Source: a virus. Taken from it: a DNA stretch of 54,116 nt. Positions 32,159 through 40,238 of this stretch are shown piece by piece. The position numbers and the translations under genes are program-made. Every line of letters begins with the position of its first letter. Position 1 is the first letter of the stretch. The notes below the pieces were generated by a model. That model was not told the origin of the DNA and ran no database searches. It saw only the letters and a program-made list of their open reading frames with translations. The stretch is from the IMG/VR virus record IMGVR_UViG_3300027898_000011, positions 1 to 54,116 of that record. One strand, written 5' to 3'.

Positions 32159-33265
32159 TTAGCTGTTGAGCTTGTAACCGGCGATTAAGGAGTTGACCGA
32201 AGTAGGCGTCCAGCTTGCCGAAGTATTAGGGTCTAGCACGGTTCCGTCTACGATGTAAGTATAACCTAGGCTTAGCACATGCGGAGTAGCGCTCGTAAAA
32301 GTAGAAGACCCGGATTTGACAATCTGAACAATGGTTTGCGCGCTGGCGTCAAGCTTGCGGTAGGCACCGACAACTTGAACAGAGAACACAACAGACACAT
32401 CAGTTGGTAGCGACCCGAACGTAAACAAGTCCGTGTAGCCAATAGTGGTCGCGTAGTTATAGCTGCTGTCGCCCGGGAACTGCGTATGGCCTACTTCTTG
32501 CCAGTTTGCGTTAGCCAGCGGAGTCCACTGAACCGAGTTATTCGCTGCGGTGTAAAGCGTGCGCGTAGCACAATCCCCAAGAAACGTGTTGCAAGGGTAG
32601 GTGCCCGGGCCGGTGGTGCTGTCGCACAGATAAAAATCGTCCAGATAAGCGGCGATGACGCCGCCGCCGCCAGAGTTAGCAAAAGACCAAGAAACTCCGT
32701 TAAACCAGTTATTAAGGCCGCCTAAGTTAGAAATGGTGCCTATGGTGCGAACGCCCGACATAGAAAACACGGAGTTACCGTTTACGTGTATGTCAAACGA
32801 TCCTGAATTGCTTGGTACATAGCCAAGCTCAAAAAAGTTATAGACGTAAGGATTAAAGGTGTTCGGTTTTGACGAGCCTAAATCATTAGGCATAGATGCC
32901 GGAACGTCAGGATCGCCGTTATAGGCAACAATAGTCCCAGAACTTAGATAAAACCTAAAAGTCATTTGAACCATTTGATTTGCGTAATCGTAGAGCCGCA
33001 TATCAAAATAAGGCGTTCCGATAGGCGCTAGCAGTATCGCAATACCTAAAAAGCCTGACGTGTAGTTATGAGCAAAAGAAGCGCCCAAAGAGCCTGCGGT
33101 GGCGGTGCCGTTGTCGTTTATGGCCACAGCTTGCCCGTAGCCCCCGCGTCCGGTTACGAACGAGTTGAACCCGCTTACTGTGTTCCACAGCAAATCGCCC
33201 TGCCGGGCTTGTAGATCGGACTGCCCGGCATAGTGGTCTAGGCCATCATGAACAATTACCGCCAC
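32159..33265 (-). CDS. Tail protein with concanavalin-like domain
   Basis: 368 residues, GTG start with GGGAGG five bases upstream, overlapping the tape measure stop. Starts IVHDGLDHYAGQSDLQARQG, a pattern I know from phage tail proteins that begin with a duplicated jelly-roll/LamG-like domain. YFDMRLYDYANQMVQMTFRF, SFDIHVNGNSVFSMSG and VIAAYLDDFYLCDSTTG are the core strands. The C-terminal 130 residues form a second domain (WQEVGHTQFPGDSSYNY). Likely a tail surface or carbohydrate-binding protein. Confidence 0.65.
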   Translation of the reverse strand: MAVIVHDGLDHYAGQSDLQARQGDLLWNTVSGFNSFVTGRGGYGQAVAINDNGTATAGSLGASFAHNYTSGFLGIAILLAPIGTPYFDMRLYDYANQMVQMTFRFYLSSGTIVAYNGDPDVPASMPNDLGSSKPNTFNPYVYNFFELGYVPSNSGSFDIHVNGNSVFSMSGVRTIGTISNLGGLNNWFNGVSWSFANSGGGGVIAAYLDDFYLCDSTTGPGTYPCNTFLGDCATRTLYTAANNSVQWTPLANANWQEVGHTQFPGDSSYNYATTIGYTDLFTFGSLPTDVSVVFSVQVVGAYRKLDASAQTIVQIVKSGSSTFTSATPHVLSLGYTYIVDGTVLDPNTSASWTPTSVNSLIAGYKLNS

Positions 33266-36200
33266 GTTTTCCTCCCGGGCAGCGTAACAGCGTTGTTACC
33301 ATACCAGTTGTTAATGTTGTGGTACAAATCGTCTCGGCCTGCTTTTAGCGCGTTAGCCATCGCGGCGGAAACCCCTGCTCCGGTGGCATTGATGACCGGA
33401 GCGTGGTTGATGTTTATCGTGTGCGAAACGTCGCCGCTGCTGTTTACTACACTGCTCGTGCCGGGTGCGGTAAGCCGCGCGGGTTGCGGCAGCGACGGGC
33501 CGGAGGCTACCATGTTGCGCACGCCCTCCGCAAGATCGCGCGGAAGTACCATTTCGTCTTGGTGAAGCACTGCCGGTGCGCCGTCGTAAGGCACGCGATC
33601 CCAGCCGCCTTCAGCAGACGCGATGGTTTCATAGCCCGCTACCGCCGCAAACGCGCCCGCAGCGGCCACGGGGGCAATAATAGGACCAATGATAGGGATA
33701 CCGGCGAGGGCCGCGTAAGTGCCAGAAAACGCCTTAGAGGCATCGCCTATGATGGTCTTAGAGTTGGCGGCGGCCTGCTGCGCGGCTCCCGCAGCGGCGG
33801 CCTGCCCTTTCACGGCTGTCTGCACGGACGTTCCGGCGATCACCGCGCCCGTTTTGGCCGATTCAGCCGCGACAAACTTAGCTACCTGCGCGGTTAAACC
33901 AGCGATTTCTTTTTGAGTCGCTTGATCCGAGCTTTGGCCTTGAGCCGCATCGCTGGCTTTACCAAGCAGCAACATTCGGAGCTCTGCTGCGGCTTTCTTT
34001 TCTACGACTTGCAGCAAGCTTTTCGCCCAGGATTGAAGCACACTAGCAGCCGCTTGCGCTTCAACTTGGCGTATGTTCTGACCGCCCTTAACTGCCGCGC
34101 CCAAAATACTATCAAAAGCGTTGCCGATGGGAGAAACTATCTTTTCCCATGATTTTTCAACCGCGTCGGCGGTTTGCTCATTGAGACGTTGAACGTTATC
34201 CAAATAAGACTTTAACTTTGCGGTTTCGGTGGCGTAATCGCTAGCCGCCCCCTGTTTATCGCCCGCGGCCAGTTTTTCGTTAATAGCTTGATTAAGCCCG
34301 GCAATCTCATCTTCCAGTCCTTTGCGCAAAATAGCAATCTTAGCGGCTACGTCAGCCTGAAGCGCGCCAGGGTCGATAGCAATAGACAAAGAGGGCGCAA
34401 AATCTATCTTGCCCTTACCCCCGATTTCGTCAAGGTTAGCTTGGGCCTGCGCCAAAGAACGCTGAATATCGGCAGCTTTTATGCGCTCTTCCGTGACGCG
34501 CTTTATCTGCTCGTTTTGAAACTCAGCGGCTCTCTTAGCTACTTCCAAAGCTTGCGCAGAGTCCGCCCCGTATATTTGGGCAGCCCGAGCGGTCCAAGCG
34601 CGCAAGATGGCTTCTTGCTCAAAGATGTTATCCTTAAACTTTGCCAGTTTTAACTCTTCAGCTTTGGCAAAATCTTGATATTCGGTATTTTTGTCTTTTA
34701 TCGCCTCTGTGCGGTTTGCACGATTAAGGCGCATGGTTGTTTGGCTTATCTCGTCGTTAAGCTGCTGCGCGGCTTCCGCAGTTAACCGCTGATCGGCCAA
34801 ACCAGCTTTGTACACGGCAAGTTCGGCGGCTGCCTGATCTTTACGATCCGCCACCGCAGCCGCGCCCGCCGCAAGCGCCTTTTGTCTAATGTCTTTAAGG
34901 GCCTGATCCGCCGCCGTTTCTTGGTAGCTATAATCGACGCTTTTAAACAAACGAGATATAGCGGGATCGTCGCTAATATCTTTTAAGCCGCGAAGGTAAT
35001 CAACCTGTTCCTTAAGACGCGCAAAAGGAAGCAACGCGGGCTGCTGATTAATTTCTTCCAGACGCTCGTGAATAGCGGTTAGATCAGGAGAAAGTTTTGG
35101 ACTTGAAGCTATGTAAGCCTCGAAATCTTTAATAGCCGCCAAGGTGCGCTTGGCGGAATCTTCAACACGCGATTGCGCCCACGCTTCGCCTAAACCGTCT
35201 GTTTTCTGCTTAAACTGAGAAAGCGGGTCTAGCAGAGCAGCGACAGAAGGCACCAAATTACCCCAGGCTCGAGCAGAACTGGCCGCCGTAGAGTCCAGGC
35301 TGGTGCCGTATTCGCGCACTCCCGCCGCTATGGTCTTTAGAAAAAAAGCCCTCTGCTGAAGGGGTTCTAGGGCCAAACTATTAAAAGTTTTCTCCGCTTG
35401 GCCTGTTTTGTCAAACTCTTCGCTTAGCAGTTTGGCGGCTTCGGCAGGGCTGCGCAGGGCTGAAGCAAGAACCGCTGCGCCGTCTTCTGCTGATTTGGCA
35501 CCGATCCGGGCAGAGAAATCAGGTAGCAAGTTTACCAGCCCGCCGATAAGGTCGGGGGTGGCGCGATTTATCTTTGCAAAGCTGCGAATAATCTTATCAA
35601 CTTGAGCGTCGGTAAGATCGCCCAAAGCACGAACAGAGTAACCCGCATCGAGAAGCATGCGGCGGTAGCTCTGCACCACATCTGCGGGTATGTTGAGATT
35701 TTCGGTTTTGAAAGAAGCGCTTAAATCGGCAGAATCACGAGCTTCTTCTAAACGGTGGGCGTAGTAGGCCACGCCCGCCGCCGCCGAGGCAACCGCCGCG
35801 CCTATCAGGCCGAATTGAACAAGAGTAGAAGCGGAAATAGTATTGAAAGAACTAAGAGCTTGGCCGACGCGAAAAAACTCTTCGCTAAAAATACGGGCTG
35901 GGCTAATACCGGCGGCCAGCCCATCCGCCACAGCGCGAACCGAGTGCTCCAACTCGGCAAACGCAACTCGATTTTGCGCGATAACGCCGCCAAACTTGGC
36001 GTGTTCTTCGTTATGTTTTTTACTTGATTCTGTGGCTTCTTCTAAAGCGGGGCGAAGTTTGCCCCGAAGTTCCGCCGCCATGGCGTTAATCTCGGCTTTG
36101 CCGCGTGCTACCTTTTCGGCAAGTTGCTGCACCGCCGGGTTCATAGACGAAGAAATGCTGGACCCGGTGGCTTGCGCTTCCCGGGCCAGCTTGTTCAGTT

Positions 36201-36300
36201 CGTTAGAATTAGCATTAAAAGCAGCGCGAGCGGCGGCGAGCTTCGTTTGAAGATCGGTTACATCCGCCGTTACGGCTACGGTAAGAACTGGTCCGGCCAT
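33256..36300 (-). CDS. Tail tape measure protein
   Basis: 1014 residues, mostly long alpha helices with heptads. Starts VLTVAVTADVTDLQTKLAAA, and the C-terminal third has a glycine/alanine-rich hydrophobic stretch (GIPIIGPIIAPVAAAGAFAA) followed by EGGWDRVPYDGAPAVLHQDE and VLPRDLAEGVRNM, the typical tape measure ending. By the usual relation of about 0.15 nm per residue the tail would be near 150 nm. It follows the frameshifted chaperone genes. Confidence 0.92.
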   Translation of the reverse strand: MAGPVLTVAVTADVTDLQTKLAAARAAFNANSNELNKLAREAQATGSSISSSMNPAVQQLAEKVARGKAEINAMAAELRGKLRPALEEATESSKKHNEEHAKFGGVIAQNRVAFAELEHSVRAVADGLAAGISPARIFSEEFFRVGQALSSFNTISASTLVQFGLIGAAVASAAAGVAYYAHRLEEARDSADLSASFKTENLNIPADVVQSYRRMLLDAGYSVRALGDLTDAQVDKIIRSFAKINRATPDLIGGLVNLLPDFSARIGAKSAEDGAAVLASALRSPAEAAKLLSEEFDKTGQAEKTFNSLALEPLQQRAFFLKTIAAGVREYGTSLDSTAASSARAWGNLVPSVAALLDPLSQFKQKTDGLGEAWAQSRVEDSAKRTLAAIKDFEAYIASSPKLSPDLTAIHERLEEINQQPALLPFARLKEQVDYLRGLKDISDDPAISRLFKSVDYSYQETAADQALKDIRQKALAAGAAAVADRKDQAAAELAVYKAGLADQRLTAEAAQQLNDEISQTTMRLNRANRTEAIKDKNTEYQDFAKAEELKLAKFKDNIFEQEAILRAWTARAAQIYGADSAQALEVAKRAAEFQNEQIKRVTEERIKAADIQRSLAQAQANLDEIGGKGKIDFAPSLSIAIDPGALQADVAAKIAILRKGLEDEIAGLNQAINEKLAAGDKQGAASDYATETAKLKSYLDNVQRLNEQTADAVEKSWEKIVSPIGNAFDSILGAAVKGGQNIRQVEAQAAASVLQSWAKSLLQVVEKKAAAELRMLLLGKASDAAQGQSSDQATQKEIAGLTAQVAKFVAAESAKTGAVIAGTSVQTAVKGQAAAAGAAQQAAANSKTIIGDASKAFSGTYAALAGIPIIGPIIAPVAAAGAFAAVAGYETIASAEGGWDRVPYDGAPAVLHQDEMVLPRDLAEGVRNMVASGPSLPQPARLTAPGTSSVVNSSGDVSHTININHAPVINATGAGVSAAMANALKAGRDDLYHNINNWYGNNAVTLPGRKTWR

Positions 36301-36318
36301 CGCTATACTCTGACAGGT

Positions 36319-36959
36319 TTACATACCGGGAGCAAGAGCCGTTCCCTTTGTGGCTTTAGCCCACCGCGCAAACTCTGCCGGTCCCATTGCGTTTGGATCA
36401 GGTTTAGTAACTTCCCCGATTTTAGGAACAGGTTTGTAGTCCATATACATAGCGGCGAGGTCGTCTACGGTGGGGTGAAGACGCCATTCTTCTTCAAAAG
36501 CATCCCACATCGCCATAGTTATTGTGTTCTCTACCGTTTCCCAAGTCCAACCCAGGCGGCGGCAAAGCCGGGCTGTTATTAAGTCCCAATTGGGGGGCTC
36601 TGCTCCCCCTGAGCTTCCCCCGGCGCGGCAGTCTTTCGATACAGACCTGATTGTTCCATGACCACAAGCAGAGCAGACACAAGCTCCACTACGCCGATAG
36701 GCATTTCATCCATTTCCTCAACGGTGATCTGCGGATGGGCGCGAGAAAGAGCAATAAAAGCGATCTGTGACAAATCTGCCACATCTTGCTCGGTCAGACC
36801 GTCAAGGGTAATTCCGTCTCGCAGAATCTTGCCCGAAACGTTTTTGAACAAACCTTGCAACTTGCGGTTTTGCTTCAAAGTCATAGGCGGCACCGGCCAA
36901 TCGAAGCCGCCCAAAGAAACAACAGGCCAGTTTTCGGTGTTAACCGCTGGAAGAGTCAT
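36319..36959 (-). CDS. Tail assembly chaperone, frameshifted long form (G-T)
   Basis: Fusion of the 126-aa upstream frame with a downstream frame reached by a -1 shift at CCCCCCA (36591-36597). After the slip the protein continues NWDLITARLCRRLGWTWETV and on through MAMWDAFEEEWRLH to GTALAPGM, giving about 213 residues. The continuation reads as good coding sequence from the slip site onward, well before the first ATG in that frame (36516), which argues that it is normally reached by frameshifting. The lambda G/GT pair is the model: both forms bind the tape measure during tail tube assembly. Frameshift and product are inferred. Confidence 0.75.
36579..36959 (-). CDS. Tail assembly chaperone, short form (G)
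   Basis: 126 residues in the unshifted frame. N-terminus TLPAVNTENWPVVSLGGFDW, PPMTLKQNRKLQGLFKNVSG and ALSRAHPQITVEEMDEMPIG are typical of phage tail chaperones (core domain like lambda gpG). It starts immediately at the stop of the preceding small gene and terminates three codons after the slippery site. Needed in excess over the fused form. Confidence 0.82.
   Translation of the reverse strand: MTLPAVNTENWPVVSLGGFDWPVPPMTLKQNRKLQGLFKNVSGKILRDGITLDGLTEQDVADLSQIAFIALSRAHPQITVEEMDEMPIGVVELVSALLVVMEQSGLYRKTAAPGEAQGEQSPPIGT
36591..36597 (-). promoter_or_regulatory. -1 ribosomal frameshift site C CCC CCA
   Basis: In the chaperone frame the codons are AGC CCC CCA ATT. Slipping back by one base keeps P-site and A-site tRNAs on CCC CCC and continues with AAT TGG GAC. 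The run fits the X XXY YYZ rule. The zero-frame stop follows nine bases later. I did not identify a convincing stimulatory hairpin. Confidence 0.7.
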
Positions 36960-37135
36960 TAGCTACGATCCTTTGAGAAATCAGCTTCCGCTTGCTCGGC
37001 GCTATCCCGCTCGATGCCGCAAGAGAAAAAGTAGTAGGCGTAGGCGCGGTCGATAACCTCGTCTACGCTAAGATCGCCGCTCTTAGCGGCATCTTCTCGC
37101 GCCCAATTAAGCGCCAGCACGCACATATTGTCCAT
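36959..37135 (-). CDS. Small hypothetical protein, 58 aa
   Basis: ATG at 37135 (GACGGAAAC upstream) is preferred over 37174. Located between tail tube and chaperone genes; acidic and helical (SVDEVIDRAYAYYFFSCG then DSAEQAEADFSKD). The stop overlaps the chaperone start (TAATG). May be a tail assembly accessory; no family recognised. Confidence 0.55.
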   Translation of the reverse strand: MDNMCVLALNWAREDAAKSGDLSVDEVIDRAYAYYFFSCGIERDSAEQAEADFSKDRS

Positions 37136-37207
37136 TTTGTTTCCGTCACTAAAGCAGTTGCAGACCACCTGCAACTGCTTATCTAGTGAGGCTCAACGCA
37201 ATGTCAA

Positions 37208-37966
37208 TTAGCCAACGTCAGCGTAAGACACTTCGTAAATGTTACCAGCCGCGTTAGCCGAAATGTTGAAGTCCAATTCCGGCATCATGAAGTCGGTCAG
37301 TTTGAACGACTGCGCCAGCTTGGTGCAGATGACGTTATACAGGCGCAAGTAGTAAGACTTGCCCTGGAAAACGGTAACGTAATCAAGCTGGAACGTCGGA
37401 GCGTAACCGATAAGCTGGTTGTTAACGATCTGCGTCTGGCCACCGTCAGCGCTCACGGTGTCGTTATAGGCGTAGGACAGTTTGACCGCCGCACCCGCAT
37501 CGATTGAGTCGAACGTGTAGGTGCCATTGCTGCTGTAGTATTCACCAGCCGCGCCAAGCAGAGAAGCCGCGCCTTCCGCAATCAGCGGCAGGCCGGTGCC
37601 GCTATAGATAACGCCCAGATCGGAGTTAAACGTCGCGGCATGCGCGCCAGCCACCGTGTACGGAGAAGTGCCGGGCACCGTCGCAGCCTCGCCCAGCGAA
37701 GCTTTAAGCTGGCCCGCGCTAAACGTATTGCCATGGAAAATGTTTAGCGCCTGACCGCTAATAACAGCGGCCTTAGCCTTGCCTGTGCACTTGATCGTGC
37801 CACGGGCCACCGCCAGCGGATACTGGTAGGAGCCAAACAGTTCCTTGGTTTCGCCCGTCTCGTCGAGGCTAAATTCCTGAGCGTAGCCAATGTTAATCGG
37901 CGTCGGGTTGGTAATATCAGTGCGAGTAGCGTAGAGCGCGCCAGGACCGAAAACTGCGAAAGCCAT
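37208..37966 (-). CDS. Major tail tube protein
   Basis: 252 residues. Starts FAVFGPGALYATRTDITNP, with TPINIGYAQEFSLDETGETK and FGSYQYPLAVARGTIKCTGK, the strand pattern of tail tube proteins of this phage group, and ends ELDFNISANAAGNIYEVSYA. It polymerises around the tape measure to form the tail tube. Position between tail completion and chaperone genes agrees. Confidence 0.82.
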   Translation of the reverse strand: MAFAVFGPGALYATRTDITNPTPINIGYAQEFSLDETGETKELFGSYQYPLAVARGTIKCTGKAKAAVISGQALNIFHGNTFSAGQLKASLGEAATVPGTSPYTVAGAHAATFNSDLGVIYSGTGLPLIAEGAASLLGAAGEYYSSNGTYTFDSIDAGAAVKLSYAYNDTVSADGGQTQIVNNQLIGYAPTFQLDYVTVFQGKSYYLRLYNVICTKLAQSFKLTDFMMPELDFNISANAAGNIYEVSYADVG

Positions 37967-38061
37967 GCCTGTATTCCTTCAACGGGTTGGTCGCGCCCTC
38001 CCGGCGCTACTTAGAAGCCTTTAAGCAATACTCGCATAGACGGGGTATTGCAATACCTTCA

Positions 38062-38514
38062 TTATGAAGAGCCTAACTGCCCCACCACAGCTATATGAAC
38101 CGGAACAAGACACACGACTTGGTCGCCCATTTCGCCTTGAGAATATGTGGCTTGGCCTTCGCGCCATGCGTGCTCAATCAAGTCTGGGTAGCCGAGAGTT
38201 TGGCGACCATCAAAGGTTGAGTTTGCCGCCAGCGCGGTATCTATCGCGTCCAGCAAGGGCAAAAACACATCTTCGGGGTAATCATCAACGCCGACCTTTG
38301 CGTAAAGCCAAAGTTCAACGTGCATCGTTACACGCTGCGGCAAGCCGTAAGCCGGTAGCGGTTCGTGCGTCTCGCCTACAAGGCGCTGGAAGATAGCGGG
38401 CTGCTCGATGGTGCTGGTCCAGGGCACCAGCCGCCTTTCTGCGGTCTTCCAAGCCGAAGAAGCGCTTACCAGGGAGAACAGAGCGTTTAATACGGTGGCT
38501 CGCTGCAAGGTCAT
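38062..38514 (-). CDS. Tail terminator/completion protein
   Basis: 150 residues. Helical start (TLQRATVLNALFSLVSAS), WKTAERRLVPW, and a central VTMHVELWLYAKV, the pattern of gpU/gp17-like tail terminators that cap the tail and join it to the head. Overlaps the previous gene by four bases. Assignment rests on pattern plus position between connector and tail tube genes. Confidence 0.68.
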   Translation of the reverse strand: MTLQRATVLNALFSLVSASSAWKTAERRLVPWTSTIEQPAIFQRLVGETHEPLPAYGLPQRVTMHVELWLYAKVGVDDYPEDVFLPLLDAIDTALAANSTFDGRQTLGYPDLIEHAWREGQATYSQGEMGDQVVCLVPVHIAVVGQLGSS

Positions 38515-39005
38515 TCTGTAGCCTCCACGGCTGCGTTAACTGCGGCTTCGGCAGCGTCCAAAAAGGGCGCTCCTAGTTGCTCTAAAGGCGCGCGCAGGAA
38601 CATCTGAGCCGCTATATTAGATTGCCGGGTGTAGGCCCCCACCAGCACCTGCATAGGCGCTATGTAATGACCGTAAACGGTGCGAAGCGTGCGCCCGGCT
38701 TTTTCTTTAACTTGAATGCCTTTATTTGAGCCGTATTCAAGCGCGACGGCTTGCAGAATCTTGGCCCGATCTTTGCCCGCGACGTTAACCCAGCCGCGCA
38801 CGCGGTTAGGGCCGTTTTCCACGCCCCCGTCTACGGTACTGGCCAAAGCGCCTGTTTTAACCGGTATCTTGTCGGCTACGGCAGATTGTAGTTGCTGCTG
38901 AAAATCTGTTACGACTTCCAGCAGCTTATCGTGCGCTATGTCGGGAAAAGTCTCAAAGCGTAGCGCTACGCGGCGTTCGCCTATAACTTTTACGCCTATT
39001 TGCAT
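38511..39005 (-). CDS. Head-tail joining protein, HK97 gp10-like
   Basis: 164 residues. IGVKVIGERRVALRFETFPD followed by IPVKTGALASTVDGGV and a YGSNKGIQVKEKAGRT segment match the HK97 gp10/minor tail component family (the PVxTGxL motif is characteristic). C-terminal amphipathic helix FLDAAEAAVNAAV. Coupled to both neighbours. Confidence 0.8.
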   Translation of the reverse strand: MQIGVKVIGERRVALRFETFPDIAHDKLLEVVTDFQQQLQSAVADKIPVKTGALASTVDGGVENGPNRVRGWVNVAGKDRAKILQAVALEYGSNKGIQVKEKAGRTLRTVYGHYIAPMQVLVGAYTRQSNIAAQMFLRAPLEQLGAPFLDAAEAAVNAAVEATE

Positions 39006-39706
39006 TACTGCACCGTAGGAACGCGGTACTTCGCCAGAAGCTCGGTTATCTCTGGCTCAAATTGCGTTTCTTTTGCACTCGGAATCCAATAAACTTGACG
39101 GCCCAAACCGGGCTGTTCGTTTTCCTTAAGCATGGGGTCGCGTTTCCGGCCCTGGTAAGCTCCCGCGATCCAAAGAAGAATTGCTTGCTCGAGGTCAGAA
39201 GGTATGGTTGCGTAACCGGCTTGGTAAGTGACGGCGGTGGGGGCTCCGTCCCAATTTGTCGGAAAAGTTGTCCAGACGTTTAGACGAATTAGCTCACCAT
39301 TTTTGGCGTCAAGGTAATAGTCGGTTCCGGCAGTAAGCGTTTGAGTATAGCCGTTGCCCTGATTGACCGACACGCTCGTTACGCTAATTACCGGCCAGCG
39401 AGTTAAACGAAGAGGGGCCACAACCCCAGGCACCTGATACGGATAGGCATCTGATTGCAGCCAGATTTGATCCTGCACCGTCTCAGGCGGAAAAACTCGG
39501 TTACAATAATTAGAAAAAGCCGCCGAGCCACGAGTAATTGCCCGGCCAATCCAGACGTCTTGGCTTGTGTCGGAGTCAGGAATACCTAGCTCGTTTTTGA
39601 CCACTTCTAGCGTTGTTAAATCGTATGGATTGGCTACGGTGGTGCCTTCGGCAGTCATAGCTCCCGTGGCGGGCGTAACAACAGTAGTTGTGATCGTCTG
39701 GCGCAT
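39005..39706 (-). CDS. Head-tail connector, gp6-like
   Basis: 233 residues. YDLTTLEVVKNELGIPDSDT and WIGRAITRGSAAFSNYCNR are the helical start of the gp6/SPP1 gp15-like adaptor family. A beta insertion (RWPVISVTSVSVNQGNGYTQ) and a closing helix QAILLWIAGAYQGRKRD follow. It attaches under the portal to receive the tail. Overlaps neighbours by one base. Confidence 0.78.
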   Translation of the reverse strand: MRQTITTTVVTPATGAMTAEGTTVANPYDLTTLEVVKNELGIPDSDTSQDVWIGRAITRGSAAFSNYCNRVFPPETVQDQIWLQSDAYPYQVPGVVAPLRLTRWPVISVTSVSVNQGNGYTQTLTAGTDYYLDAKNGELIRLNVWTTFPTNWDGAPTAVTYQAGYATIPSDLEQAILLWIAGAYQGRKRDPMLKENEQPGLGRQVYWIPSAKETQFEPEITELLAKYRVPTVQ

Positions 39707-40029
39707 TAGTTAGTCATCACCGCGCACTGCTTATTGGCGGTGCCCACAACGGTAAAAGGCCCGCTGGTGAAAAAGCCGGTGACATAGCTGTTGAACACCC
39801 CGCCCGCCGCGCCCGCAGAGCCCGCAGGAGCCAGAGAGATTGTGCCGCTAGTGCTGGTGCCATCGGAAGCTTTCACGGCGGGCAAAACAATCGTCAGTGC
39901 CGTGGTGTCGAGGTTCTGCACATAAATGCCCTGACGGTAGGGCTCGGCGGTTACCGTGATAGTTCCGCCCGCAGACGTAGTGCCCGCCCCGTTCGTCCAG
40001 TCCGTAGGGACCGCCTTACCCTGCATCAT
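39706..40029 (-). CDS. Small head-associated protein, 107 aa
   Basis: Beta-rich, Thr/Ser/Gly/Ala rich (GGTITVTAEPYRQGIYVQNL then LTIVLPAVKASDGTSTSGTI). One small Ig-like or jelly-roll domain; a candidate decoration protein. TAATG junction with the preceding gene. No family recognised. Confidence 0.6.
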   Translation of the reverse strand: MMQGKAVPTDWTNGAGTTSAGGTITVTAEPYRQGIYVQNLDTTALTIVLPAVKASDGTSTSGTISLAPAGSAGAAGGVFNSYVTGFFTSGPFTVVGTANKQCAVMTN

Positions 40030-40238
40030 TACTTTTTACCCCTTACTTTTGTGAGGTATTCGCCAGTCAGCTTCAGCAGACCGGGCTTGTCGGGCACTTC
40101 GCCTTGGCCACGAACGTAGCTAACTGCGTCCTTGCCTTCGCCACTCGCCACAATACTGTCGGCCACCGCATCTGGCAAGGGGACTCTATCCCCGCTGCGC
40201 CAGGGCCGCATGTCTTTAGTTAGAGTTACCATTTTCAT
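40029..40238 (-). CDS. Small head-region protein, 69 aa
   Basis: ATG at 40238 with GAGG six bases upstream is chosen over 40250. MKMVTLTKDMRPWRSGDRVP with a later GLLKLTGEYLTKVRG is a pattern seen in short head-completion region proteins. Overlaps the glycosyltransferase gene by 23 bases. Function unknown. Confidence 0.55.
   Translation of the reverse strand: MKMVTLTKDMRPWRSGDRVPLPDAVADSIVASGEGKDAVSYVRGQGEVPDKPGLLKLTGEYLTKVRGKK

Noticed and set aside
31492-32169. 225-codon rightward frame opposite tail genes
   Set aside because: Antisense to two well-supported tail genes, with the arginine-rich composition typical of shadow frames.
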